Positions 56,703 through 64,000 of a DNA stretch of 64,000 nt are shown here, piece after piece (the first letter of the stretch is position 1; every line of letters starts with the position of its first letter). The notes under the pieces are model-generated. The model saw only the letters and a program-made list of their open reading frames with translations, was not told the DNA's origin and did not search any database. Origin of the DNA: Streptomyces sp. SCL15-4 (GTDB lineage Bacteria; Actinomycetota; Actinomycetes; Streptomycetales; Streptomycetaceae); contig NZ_JAOBTQ010000001.1 in assembly GCF_033366695.1 (NCBI RefSeq), positions 4,960,001 through 5,024,000 on the forward strand, read 5' to 3'. The translations under genes and the position numbers were made by a program.

Positions 56703-59411
56703 ATGGTGACGTACGCGCAGGCGCAGGAGCGCGCCGAGGAGTGGATCAACGGCGACGTGCCCGTGTACCAGCACCGTGAGGTGCGGGTGCGGGAGTTCGA
56801 GCTGGGGTTCGTGGTGTGGGGCGAGGACCGGGCGGAGGGCCCGCGTTCGGACGCGGGCGGCCAGCGGCTCGTGATCGCCCGGGACAGCGGGGAGGCCACG
56901 TTGTGGCCCGCGCTGCCGGTGGGCGAGGTGATCCGCCGGTACGAGGAGGAGTACGGCCGCGCCGGCGAGCCGCGAGACGCGGTCGCGGCGCCGGCGCGGC
57001 TGGACCTCAACCAGACGTCGTTCCTGCTGACTCCTCCGGAGTGGTTGCAGGAGGCGGCGGACAAACTGGGGCTCCCAGAGCGGCGGACGGGGGATTCGGC
57101 GGCCGGGAGCGGTCCGGCGGGTTCGGGGGCGCCGGAGCCGGCTTCGGCGGAGACGGGCGGTGGTGCGGGGGCTTCCTCCGGCGGAGGAGGACCGGCCGAG
57201 ACGCAGGCCGGGGTGCCGGCGGGTGCGTCCGGCGTGCCGGGGGCGTCCGCTTTCGCGGAGGCGCCCGTGGGGGCCACGCCGTGGGCCGGGACCGACACGA
57301 ACGGCGGGTCCGGTGAGGACGACCGGTCCGTGCCGCTGCCCGCGACGGTGTTCGCGCCGCCGCTGAGCGACCCGGACGACGCGCCGCGTTCCCCGGCGGT
57401 GCCGGCGGACGCGCCGACGGCGTTGATGGCGGGCGGCAGCCAGTTGCCGCCGACGGCGGTCGCACCGGCGCTGGACGCCTCGGCCACCCCGGGCGCACCC
57501 GCCGCCGGTCCGGGCGACACGCCGCCGCCGGCAGCGGGCGCGTCGGCGTACGGCCATCCGCACCCGCAGCCTCCTGCGGCCCCGGACATGCCCGGGCCGG
57601 GCGTCCCGCCGCACCCTTCGGCGCACGGCACTCCGCCACCGGCACCGGCTCCGCCACCGCCACCGGCTCCGTCGTACGGCTATCCGCAGGGGCCGGGCGG
57701 CGCTCCGGGTGTGCCGCAGCCTCCGGTGGGCTCGGGTTCGGGTACGGCCGGACGGGCTCTTCCGCCGCACGCGGGGGACATCGCGGACGCCGCGACGAGC
57801 AAGGCGGCGCCGCCGCCGAAGAAGGGGCGCGGAGGAGCGGGCGCGCCGCCTCCGCCTCCGCCGCCGGGCGCTCCTGGCGTGCCGGGCGCGCGCCCGGGTG
57901 GTGCGACGCCGCCGCCCGCGCCGGGTGGCCCCGCGGGCGGGTACGTGCCGACCCAGCTGGTGTCGGCGCTCGGGCCGGAGGGTCCCGAGGGGCCGTCCGG
58001 TCCGGGAAGCGCGCAGGGAGCGCGGCCGCCGGGCGCGCCGAACCCGCCCGCCACGCCCCCGGGCAGTGTGCACCAGGCGGCCACGATGCTGGCCGACCCG
58101 AGCGGACCGGCCGCAGGCGCACCACAGCCTCCGGCGGCCCCGGGCGCGCCGCAGCCTCCCGGGACACCCCAGGCACCCCAGGCACCTCACGTCCCGAACG
58201 CTCCCGGTGCTCCCGGCGCCATGCACCACGCCGAGACCATGTTCGCCGCACCCCCGGCGGCCGGCCCGAACGCCGCGCCGCCGCCTCCGCCCGCCCCCGG
58301 TGCTCCCGGTGTGCCGCCGGGCGTGCCGGGCGTGCCGCCGCCGATGCCGCCCGGTGCGATGCCGCCGCCGGGCGCGCCCGTGCCGGGACACGGACCGGGG
58401 CTTGGGCAGGGACAGGCGTACGGGTATCCGCAGGGGCAGCCGACGGTGGGTCCCGGCTATCAGGCCGTCCTGCGCTACCGAGCGCAGGACGGGTCCGAGC
58501 AGCAGCTGATCCGGCGTTCGGCGCCGGGTGTGCCGCACCCGGAGTGGCAGATCTTCCACGAGCTGCGGGCCATGAACGTGCCGCCGGACCAGGTGCTGGA
58601 GCTGCACACCGAGCTGGAGTCGTGCGAGCTGCCGGGTGCCTACTGCGCGCGGATGATCCGCGAGCAGTGGCCGCAGGCGCGGATCACGAGCATCGCGCCG
58701 TACGGCACGGACCACGCGGGCCGGCGGCAGGGCATGCACCAGTTGCTGGCGCATCAGGGCGAGTTGCACCAGGTGGCGGACGGTCCCGCGCGGCCGGCGC
58801 CGGTGCGGGCGCCGCTCCCGCCGGTGCAGGCCGCGCCGCCGGTGCCGCCGGAGGCGGTCGCGCAGGAGCTGGCGGCGGCGTTCGGGCCGGGGATCTTCCG
58901 GTTCGAGCAGCAGGCGGTGTCCCGGCAGGGCGTGCCGCCGATCGTGGCCCACACCCTGGTCGTGGCCGGGCTCCCGCTGGACATGGGTCCGTTCTTCTGG
59001 GCGCAGGCGCAGCCGGGCCGTCCGGTGCCGACGCTGGCGGAGCTGGCGGCCGAGCGCGGGGTGGCGGCGGCGCCGGACGCGGGCTCGTACCTGGTGATGG
59101 GCACCGACTTCGGCAAGGCGCTCTGCGTGCAGTACGGGACGGCGAACATCGTGGCCGTGCCGGTGGAGGCGGGTCCGGGCGGTGCGCCGGTGCCGCCGCA
59201 GTTCGTGAACACCGGACTGCCGGAGTTCGCGCGCTGCCTGGCGCTGCTGGGCCGGATGTGGCGTCTGCGGTACGGGCTGAACCAGGAGCAGGCGGGTCGC
59301 TGGACCGTCGACTTCCAGGCGCAGCTGGCCGCGCTGGACCCGGCGGCGCTCGGTTCGCCGGAGAGCTGGTGGTCGGTGCTGCTGGAGCAGATGTGGGACG
59401 GGCTGTTGTAG
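56703..59411 (+). CDS. Imm35-like + Pro-rich linker + deaminase-like + SUKH-4-like protein
   Basis: A 902-residue multidomain protein. Residues 1-85 match an Imm35/YrhB-like domain (TYAQAQERAEEWINGD, LVIARDSGEATLWPALPVGEVI). About 110-580 is a long Pro/Gly/Ala disordered linker. About 585-690 looks like a nucleic-acid deaminase domain (HPEWQIFHELRAMNV, then ESCELPGAYCARMI as the zinc-site pair). The last 180 residues match SUKH-4 (FWAQAQPGRPVPTLAEL, YLVMGTDFGKALCVQYG, and the SWWSVLLEQMWDGLL end). No signal peptide or TM segment is visible. It is co-transcribed with the WHH-SUKH gene. Catalytic activity is unproven. Confidence 0.8.
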   Translation: MVTYAQAQERAEEWINGDVPVYQHREVRVREFELGFVVWGEDRAEGPRSDAGGQRLVIARDSGEATLWPALPVGEVIRRYEEEYGRAGEPRDAVAAPARLDLNQTSFLLTPPEWLQEAADKLGLPERRTGDSAAGSGPAGSGAPEPASAETGGGAGASSGGGGPAETQAGVPAGASGVPGASAFAEAPVGATPWAGTDTNGGSGEDDRSVPLPATVFAPPLSDPDDAPRSPAVPADAPTALMAGGSQLPPTAVAPALDASATPGAPAAGPGDTPPPAAGASAYGHPHPQPPAAPDMPGPGVPPHPSAHGTPPPAPAPPPPPAPSYGYPQGPGGAPGVPQPPVGSGSGTAGRALPPHAGDIADAATSKAAPPPKKGRGGAGAPPPPPPPGAPGVPGARPGGATPPPAPGGPAGGYVPTQLVSALGPEGPEGPSGPGSAQGARPPGAPNPPATPPGSVHQAATMLADPSGPAAGAPQPPAAPGAPQPPGTPQAPQAPHVPNAPGAPGAMHHAETMFAAPPAAGPNAAPPPPPAPGAPGVPPGVPGVPPPMPPGAMPPPGAPVPGHGPGLGQGQAYGYPQGQPTVGPGYQAVLRYRAQDGSEQQLIRRSAPGVPHPEWQIFHELRAMNVPPDQVLELHTELESCELPGAYCARMIREQWPQARITSIAPYGTDHAGRRQGMHQLLAHQGELHQVADGPARPAPVRAPLPPVQAAPPVPPEAVAQELAAAFGPGIFRFEQQAVSRQGVPPIVAHTLVVAGLPLDMGPFFWAQAQPGRPVPTLAELAAERGVAAAPDAGSYLVMGTDFGKALCVQYGTANIVAVPVEAGPGGAPVPPQFVNTGLPEFARCLALLGRMWRLRYGLNQEQAGRWTVDFQAQLAALDPAALGSPESWWSVLLEQMWDGLL

Positions 59412-59442
59412 CGCAGCCGCCGCCCGCCGGCCGGGTGCGGAC

Positions 59443-59480
59443 CCTCGGGCCCTTCACGCGCACGCGTGAAGGGCCCGAGG
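59443..59480. terminator. long terminator hairpin after SUKH cluster
   Basis: Perfect 18-bp stem (59443-59460 with 59463-59480) around a 2-nt centre; no U-tract. Confidence 0.85.
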
Positions 59481-59596
59481 CGTTGCGGGGCCCGTGACGG
59501 CCTGCGGAGTGTCGCGTTATGAACGATTACGCCCGATCCATCAAGATATGCACGAAATCATTCTGTCGTGTAGGTCCGGTGGAGAGGAGTCCCAGG

Positions 59597-60482
59597 GTGA
59601 GCAGCGCATCGATGCCACCGCACGGCTTCGCGACCGTCCGGGGGCGCGGCTACCGCCCCGACCAGGTCGACGCCTGCCTCCAGGCGCTGTCCGGGGACCG
59701 GGACGCGGCCTGGGAGCGGGCCGCCCGGCTGACCGTGCTCGCCAAGGACATGGAGGCCGAGGCGGTACGGCTGCGCGAGGTCGTCGCCCAGCTCGAACCG
59801 CAGACGTACGAGACGCTGGGGGAGGGTGCGCAGCGGCTGTTCCAGCGGGTGCAGAACGAGGCGGCGGACCTCACGGAGCGCGCCCGGCGCGCGGCCGGGC
59901 AGCAGGTCGCGCGGGCCGAGGCGGACGCCGAGGGTCCGCCGGGAGGCGCGGGAGGCGGCGGACGCCGTCCGCGCGGCGGCCGACGAGCACGCGCGGGGCC
60001 GCATCCTGGCCGCGCGCGCCGAGGCCAACGGCATCCGGGTCGGGGCCCGGCGGGAGGTGCGGGCGGCGCGCATGGAGGCGCTCGCCGTGGTGCGCGAGGC
60101 GCGGCAGCGCGCCGCCGGGACGCTCGCCGAGAACTCCCGGCGCAACGCCGGCCGCTGGGCGGCGGCCGAACGTGAGGAGGCCGAGCGGGCGGCGGCGCTG
60201 GACGCCCGGAACGCCGAGCGGGCGGACCGGGCCGAGGCGGCGCTGGCGGAGGCCGAGCGGGCGCTGCGGGAAGCCGGGAAGTACGCCCGGCGGTGCGAGG
60301 AGGAGGCACGCGCGCGTGCCGCCGAGATCGTCGCCGAGGCGCGCGTGCGCGAGGAGCGCATCGCCCAGGAGACCGAACGGGTGCTGCGCGAGCACGGTGA
60401 AACCTGGGACGACGTCCAGGCGCACGTGGACTGCGCGCGCGACCGCCTGATGGCGCTGACCGGCAAGGTGGCCGGCGAGTAG
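59597..60482 (+). pseudogene. frameshifted DivIVA-like coiled-coil (cellulose-binding protein type)
   Basis: The start (GTG 59597 behind GGAGAGGAG) reads MPPHGFATVRGRGYRPDQVDACLQ, the DivIVA-like membrane/curvature motif of Streptomyces proteins often labelled cellulose-binding protein. Long Ala/Glu/Arg coiled coil follows. At about 59933 the coding pattern jumps to the +1 frame (extra G after GAG, or loss of two bases), after which the coiled coil continues to a TAG at 60480-60482. The first frame alone ends at 60175 with a non-helical Gly/Arg tail. Either a real frameshift mutation, a sequencing error in a G-rich run, or programmed frameshifting explains it. Confidence 0.75.
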
Positions 60483-60506
60483 CCGGGCCCTGGCCGGCCC
60501 GCCGGG

Positions 60507-62003
60507 TCATTCGGGGAGCACCGGGAACCGCCGGGGCGCCACCAGCAGCAGCACCACGAACGCCAGGGCCGCCGCGCAGGCCGCGCCGAGGTAGACGGCG
60601 TGGACCGCGTCGGCGATGGCCCGCCGGGTCGCCTCCGGGGCCGTGCCGGCGTCCAGCGCGCGGGTGACGGAGTCCAGGTCGCCGGCCCCGCCCAGCCGCG
60701 CGGCCAGCACCCCGTTGGCGATGGCGCCGAACAGGGACGCGCCGAGGGTCTGGCCGGTCTGCCGGCAGAACAGCACCGAGGCGGTCGTGGTGCCCCGCTC
60801 CGACCAGCCCACGGTCGACTGCACCCCGACGATCAGCGGCAGCTGGAACAGGCCCAGCGCGCCGCCGAGCAGCAGCATCAGCAGCGTCGGCTGCCACCAG
60901 GACCCGGGGTAGGGCAGGAACGGGAAGACGCTGAGGACGAGCGTGCCGAGGCCGATGCCGAGCAGCGCGGTGTCCCGGAAGCCGATGCGCCGGTAGACGT
61001 GCTGGCTGAGCGCGGCGGACACCGGCCAGCTGAGCGTCCACACCGACAGCACGAACCCGGCGGCGACGGGGCCGAGTCCGAGCACCGACTGCGCGTACGT
61101 CGGCAGGAACACCGCGGGCGCGACCATCAGCAGGCCGAGCGCGCCGAGCGCCAGGTTGACGGCGGCGATCGTCCGGCGCCGCCACACCCATCCGGGGATG
61201 ATGGGCTCCGCGGCCCGCCGCTCCACCGCGACCACCACGGCGGCCAGGGCGAGGCCCGCGCCGAACAGGGTCAGCGACGGGGCCGACAGCCACGGCCAGG
61301 CGACCCCGCCCTGCACCAGCGCGGTCAGCAGCACCCCGCCGCACGCGAACACCGCGAGCGCGCCGGCCCAGTCCACGCGCGCCCGGCGGGCGGTCTCCCG
61401 CTCCGGCTCGTGCAGGTGACGCACGATCAGCCACAGGGCGGCGACGCCGATCGGCAGGTTGATCAGGAAGATCCAGCGCCAGTCGGCGTAGGCGGCGAGC
61501 ACTCCGCCGAGACCGGGACCGGCCACCGCGGAGACCGCCCAGACCGTGGACAGCCGGGACTGGATCTTCGGGCGCTCCGCCAGCGGGTACAGATCGGCGG
61601 CCAGGGTCTGCACGGTGCCCTGCAACGCACCGCCGCCCAGGCCCTGGACGATCCGGAACGCGATCAGCGCGGCCATGTTCCAGGCCGTCGCGCACAGCAG
61701 CGAGCCCGCCAGGAACACGGCCGCGCCCACCACCAGCACCGGTTTGCGGCCGAAGGTGTCGGAGAGCTTGCCGTAGACGGGGAGCGTGACGGTGACGGCG
61801 AGCAGATAGCCGGAGAACAGCCAGGAGAAGACGGAGAACCCGCCGAGGTCGCCGACGATCTGCGGTACGGCCGTGGAGACGACGGTGGAGTCGAGCGCGG
61901 CCAGGGCCATCGCCAGCATCAGCGCGGCCACGACCGCGCCTCGCCGCCGTTCTCCCTGGCCCCGGGCCGTGCCGCCGCGTATCGCGGGTGTCGTACTCCC
62001 CAC
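60507..62003 (-). CDS. MFS drug-resistance exporter (DHA2/EmrB-QacA type)
   Basis: A 498-residue 14-TM proton antiporter. Motif A GKLSDTFGRKPV, motif D1 LDSTVVSTAVPQI, motif C-like AGPGLGGVLA, and the DHA2-typical WRWIFLINLPIG. It exports drugs or small metabolites. GTG 62003 has GGGGAGGGG upstream and is preferred to a longer Pro/Gly-rich leader. It is divergent from a MacB-type ABC transporter across a repeat-rich region, with which it may share control. Confidence 0.92.
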   Translation of the reverse strand: MGSTTPAIRGGTARGQGERRRGAVVAALMLAMALAALDSTVVSTAVPQIVGDLGGFSVFSWLFSGYLLAVTVTLPVYGKLSDTFGRKPVLVVGAAVFLAGSLLCATAWNMAALIAFRIVQGLGGGALQGTVQTLAADLYPLAERPKIQSRLSTVWAVSAVAGPGLGGVLAAYADWRWIFLINLPIGVAALWLIVRHLHEPERETARRARVDWAGALAVFACGGVLLTALVQGGVAWPWLSAPSLTLFGAGLALAAVVVAVERRAAEPIIPGWVWRRRTIAAVNLALGALGLLMVAPAVFLPTYAQSVLGLGPVAAGFVLSVWTLSWPVSAALSQHVYRRIGFRDTALLGIGLGTLVLSVFPFLPYPGSWWQPTLLMLLLGGALGLFQLPLIVGVQSTVGWSERGTTTASVLFCRQTGQTLGASLFGAIANGVLAARLGGAGDLDSVTRALDAGTAPEATRRAIADAVHAVYLGAACAAALAFVVLLLVAPRRFPVLPE

Positions 62004-62449
62004 CGTGGATCCCCTCCCCTGCTTCCCGTCGGAAGCTACCCAGGTGCCCCCTGCACCTATGTGTGGGACGACAGCTTTCCACGGCGGGCCGGCCGGGGTC
62101 CGGCGCGGTGAAGGGTGGAGGCCGCGCGCGCCGAAGGGTGGAGGCTCCCCGGAGAATGCCTCCACCCGGCGGTGGAGTCCCCCTAGGGGTTCCTCCGTAC
62201 CGCGGCTCGGGGAGGGTTCGTCCCGGCGGAGGAGGAGCCCGGGCGGACGCGGTCCTTAACCTGGTCCTACGCCGCTGGGGGGCGGCGAACCGCACCGGCG
62301 GGGGTGGGGTTTTCCCCCCGGAAAGAGGGGGCTCCGCACCAGCGCGCGCCGGCCCCGCCGACCGCGAGACTCATCGGCGTAACCAAGACGACGACCCGGC
62401 ACCTCCACGTGCCGCGCATCGACCTGTCAACCAACATAGGAGACATACC
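62004..62449. other. 446-nt regulatory region between MFS and ABC exporters
   Basis: No gene. It contains the phased GGTGGAG array (62113-62177), C/G-rich hairpins near 62305-62330 (GGGG-TTTT-CCCC), and the ABC gene RBS AGGAGA at 62439-62444. Confidence 0.5.
62113..62177. repeat. phased GGTGGAG repeat array
   Basis: GGGTGGAGG at 62113-62121 and 62136-62144, its inverse CCTCCACCC at 62159-62167, and GGTGGAG at 62171-62177. The first three start 23 bp apart. 62160-62166 and 62171-62177 form an inverted repeat with 4-nt spacer. 62136-62145 can pair with 62158-62167 as a 10-bp stem. Confidence 0.65.
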
Positions 62450-63238
62450 GTGACATCGGCTGTGACCATTCCCAGGCACGGGGGTACTGGAGGGCGTACG
62501 GCCGTCGCGGCGCGGGCGCGGCAGGTCGTGAAGGCGTACGGGTCCGGGGAGACCCGCGTCGTCGCGCTGAACAGCGTCGACGTGGACATCGCCCGCGGGC
62601 GGTTCACCGCGATCATGGGTCCTTCCGGGTCCGGCAAGTCGACCCTGATGCACTGCCTCGCCGGACTGGACACCGTGACGAGCGGTCAGATCCACCTGGA
62701 CGAGACCGAGATCACCGGCCTGAAGGACAAGAAGCTCACCCAGCTGCGCCGGGACCGCATCGGCTTCATCTTCCAGGCGTTCAACCTGCTGCCCACGCTG
62801 AACGCCATCGAGAACATCACGCTGCCCATGGACATCGCCGGCCGCAAGCCCGACCGGGCCTGGCTGGAGCGGGTGGTGGAGACCGTCGGGCTCGCCGGCC
62901 GCCTCAAGCACCGGCCCACCCAGCTCTCCGGGGGCCAGCAGCAGCGCGTCGCCGTGGCCCGCGCCCTCGCCGCCCGCCCGGAGATCATCTTCGGGGACGA
63001 GCCGACCGGAAACCTGGACTCGCGCGCCGGCGCGGAGGTGCTGGGCTTCCTGCGCCGCTCGGTGGACGAACTCGGCCAGACCATCGTCATGGTCACCCAC
63101 GACCCGGTGGCCGCCTCCTACGCCGACCGCGTGCTCTACCTCGCCGACGGCCGCATAGTCGACGAGATGCACCAGCCGACGGCCGAACAGGTCCTGGACC
63201 GCATGAAGGACTTCGACGCCCGGGGGCGTACCTCGTGA
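62450..63238 (+). CDS. ABC transporter ATP-binding protein (MacB/LolD type)
   Basis: A 262-residue ABC ATPase. A 30-residue leader precedes the cassette; Walker A GPSGSGKST, Q-loop IFQAFNLLPTL, signature LSGGQQQRVAVARAL, Walker B IIFGDEPTGNLD and H-loop MVTHDPVAA are all present. The FGDEPTGNLD sequence and FtsX-like partner downstream mark the MacB/LolD type, which drives mechanotransmission rather than classical transport. GTG 62450 has AGGAGA upstream; the stop overlaps the permease start as GTGA. Confidence 0.94.
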   Translation: MTSAVTIPRHGGTGGRTAVAARARQVVKAYGSGETRVVALNSVDVDIARGRFTAIMGPSGSGKSTLMHCLAGLDTVTSGQIHLDETEITGLKDKKLTQLRRDRIGFIFQAFNLLPTLNAIENITLPMDIAGRKPDRAWLERVVETVGLAGRLKHRPTQLSGGQQQRVAVARALAARPEIIFGDEPTGNLDSRAGAEVLGFLRRSVDELGQTIVMVTHDPVAASYADRVLYLADGRIVDEMHQPTAEQVLDRMKDFDARGRTS

Positions 63239-64000
63239 CCGTCCTGAAGACCTCGATGCGCAACTTCCTCGCGCACAAGGGCCGCATGGCGCTGTCGGCG
63301 GTCGCCGTGCTGCTGTCGGTGGCGTTCGTGTGCGGCACGCTGGTGTTCACCGACACGATGAACACCACCTTCGACAAGCTGTTCCAGGCCACGGCCTCCG
63401 ACGTCCAGGTCGGCGCCAAGGGAGCCTCCGACACCGGGGAGACCACCTCCCGCACCGGCAAGCCGCCGGTCCTGCCGGCCTCCGTCGTCGGCGAGGTCCG
63501 CCGCGCCCGGGGCGTGAAGTCGGCCGAGGGCACGGTGTTCTCCACCTCGGTGACCGTCGTCGACGCCGGCAAGGACAAGCTGTCGCCCGGTAACGGCGGG
63601 CCCACCATCGTCGGCAGCTGGAACGGCAACGACGCCCGCACCATGGAGATCACCTCCGGTACGGCGCCCAAGGGCCCGGACCAGGTGATGGTCGACGCCG
63701 ACACCGCCGACCGGCACGGCCTGAAGCGCGGCGACGACATCGGCCTGATCACGGCCGTCGGCACGCACCACGCGCGCGTGTCCGGCATCGCCGCCTTCAA
63801 GGTCACCAATCCCGGCGCGGCGATCTTCTACCTGGACACCAGGACCGCCCAGCAGACCCTCGTCGGCCGCACCGGCGTCTACACCACCGTCAACGTCACC
63901 GCCGCCCGGGGCGTGAGCGACGAGCAGCTGAAGAAGAACGTCGTCGCCGTCCTCGGGCACGACTACAAGGTGCAGACGGCCAAGGAGGTCGCCGACGCCA
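63235..64000 (+). CDS. ABC transporter permease (FtsX/MacB type), 3' end outside window
   Basis: Open frame from GTG 63235 through the window end. It begins with a short cytoplasmic segment, a TM helix (LSAVAVLLSVAFVCGTLVFTD), and a MacB_PCD periplasmic-core-type extracytoplasmic domain (VVGEVRRARGVKSAEGTVF, DADTADRHGLKRGDDI). The remaining TM helices lie beyond 64000. It pairs with the overlapping ATPase gene and probably exports a peptide, lipid or drug or senses envelope stress. Confidence 0.92.
   Translation, partial: MTVLKTSMRNFLAHKGRMALSAVAVLLSVAFVCGTLVFTDTMNTTFDKLFQATASDVQVGAKGASDTGETTSRTGKPPVLPASVVGEVRRARGVKSAEGTVFSTSVTVVDAGKDKLSPGNGGPTIVGSWNGNDARTMEITSGTAPKGPDQVMVDADTADRHGLKRGDDIGLITAVGTHHARVSGIAAFKVTNPGAAIFYLDTRTAQQTLVGRTGVYTTVNVTAARGVSDEQLKKNVVAVLGHDYKVQTAKEVADA

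Noticed and set aside
57007..58251. Arg/Pro-rich frames in and opposite the Pro-rich linker
   Set aside because: Low-complexity DNA yields open frames in all registers; only the 56703 frame connects recognisable domains.
59930..59940. Programmed +1 frameshift site as primary explanation for the coiled-coil gene
   Set aside because: No slippery run or pausing structure is evident; mutation or sequencing error is simpler.

Overview
The window is a GC-rich, gene-dense chromosomal segment of an actinomycete, almost certainly a Streptomyces. Codon third positions are nearly all G or C, GTG starts are common, and several genes look leaderless. It carries an SsgA-family sporulation protein, an RpfB-type resuscitation-promoting factor and protein O-mannosyltransferase. 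From memory, the order pmt - rsmI - tatD - rpfB - ksgA - ispE - galTEK - ppc - pth - rplY - prs - glmU follows the core region around SCO3110-SCO3167 of S. coelicolor. I could not check that synteny here. I see no rRNA, CRISPR array, insertion sequence or prophage.

Layout. 1-13.7 kb: the 3' part of an alpha/beta hydrolase coupled to an SDR, a small hydrophilic protein, a tricorn protease, a TetR-MMPL exporter pair with a clear operator, a degraded lipoprotein gene, a YbaK-like deacylase, a DUF1876 protein, a serine hydrolase, and an ECF-type metal importer (CbiM-CbiQ-CbiO type). The importer has a match to the nickel-regulator (Nur) box just upstream. 13.8-20.7 kb: an SsgA-like protein, two tandem penicillin-binding proteins (the second behind a GAAC-N4-GTTC palindrome), two uncharacterised proteins and Pmt. 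20.7-29 kb: rRNA modification and growth genes (rsmI, tatD, rpfB, ksgA, ispE), a Uma2-family protein and an ABC-F ATPase. 29-36 kb: two tandem PQQ-type propeller membrane proteins, a LuxR-type regulator with a degenerate receiver, and a sodium/solute symporter. 36-44 kb: galTEK, a GNAT enzyme, a NarL-type regulator, a MarR regulator divergent from trans-aconitate methyltransferase, and a desaturase-TetR operon. 44-52 kb: ppc, pth, rplY, prs, glmU and tRNA-Gln(UUG). 52-64 kb: an HTH protein with a homing-endonuclease-like region, an orphan histidine kinase, a cluster of SUKH, deaminase and WHH-nuclease domain proteins, a frameshifted coiled-coil protein, an MFS exporter, and a MacB-type ABC transporter cut by the window end.

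The most unusual region is 54.3-59.4 kb. Two divergent two-gene operons hold domains known from polymorphic toxin-immunity systems: SUKH-3 with a YwqJ-like deaminase, then WHH nuclease-like fused to SUKH, then Imm35-like + deaminase-like + SUKH-4-like in one 902-residue protein. None has a visible secretion signal. Their combination inside single polypeptides suggests an intracellular self-guarded effector or nucleic-acid-processing system rather than an exported toxin. That role is inference.

Several cis-elements are readable by eye: a TetR operator (5416-5437), a Nur-like box (13747-13763), a LexA-like palindrome (17639-17652), gal-region repeats (36009-36102), 15-bp-phased MarR sites (41350-41393), paired dyads before the desaturase (44030-44056), and a 23-bp-phased GGTGGAG array (62113-62177).
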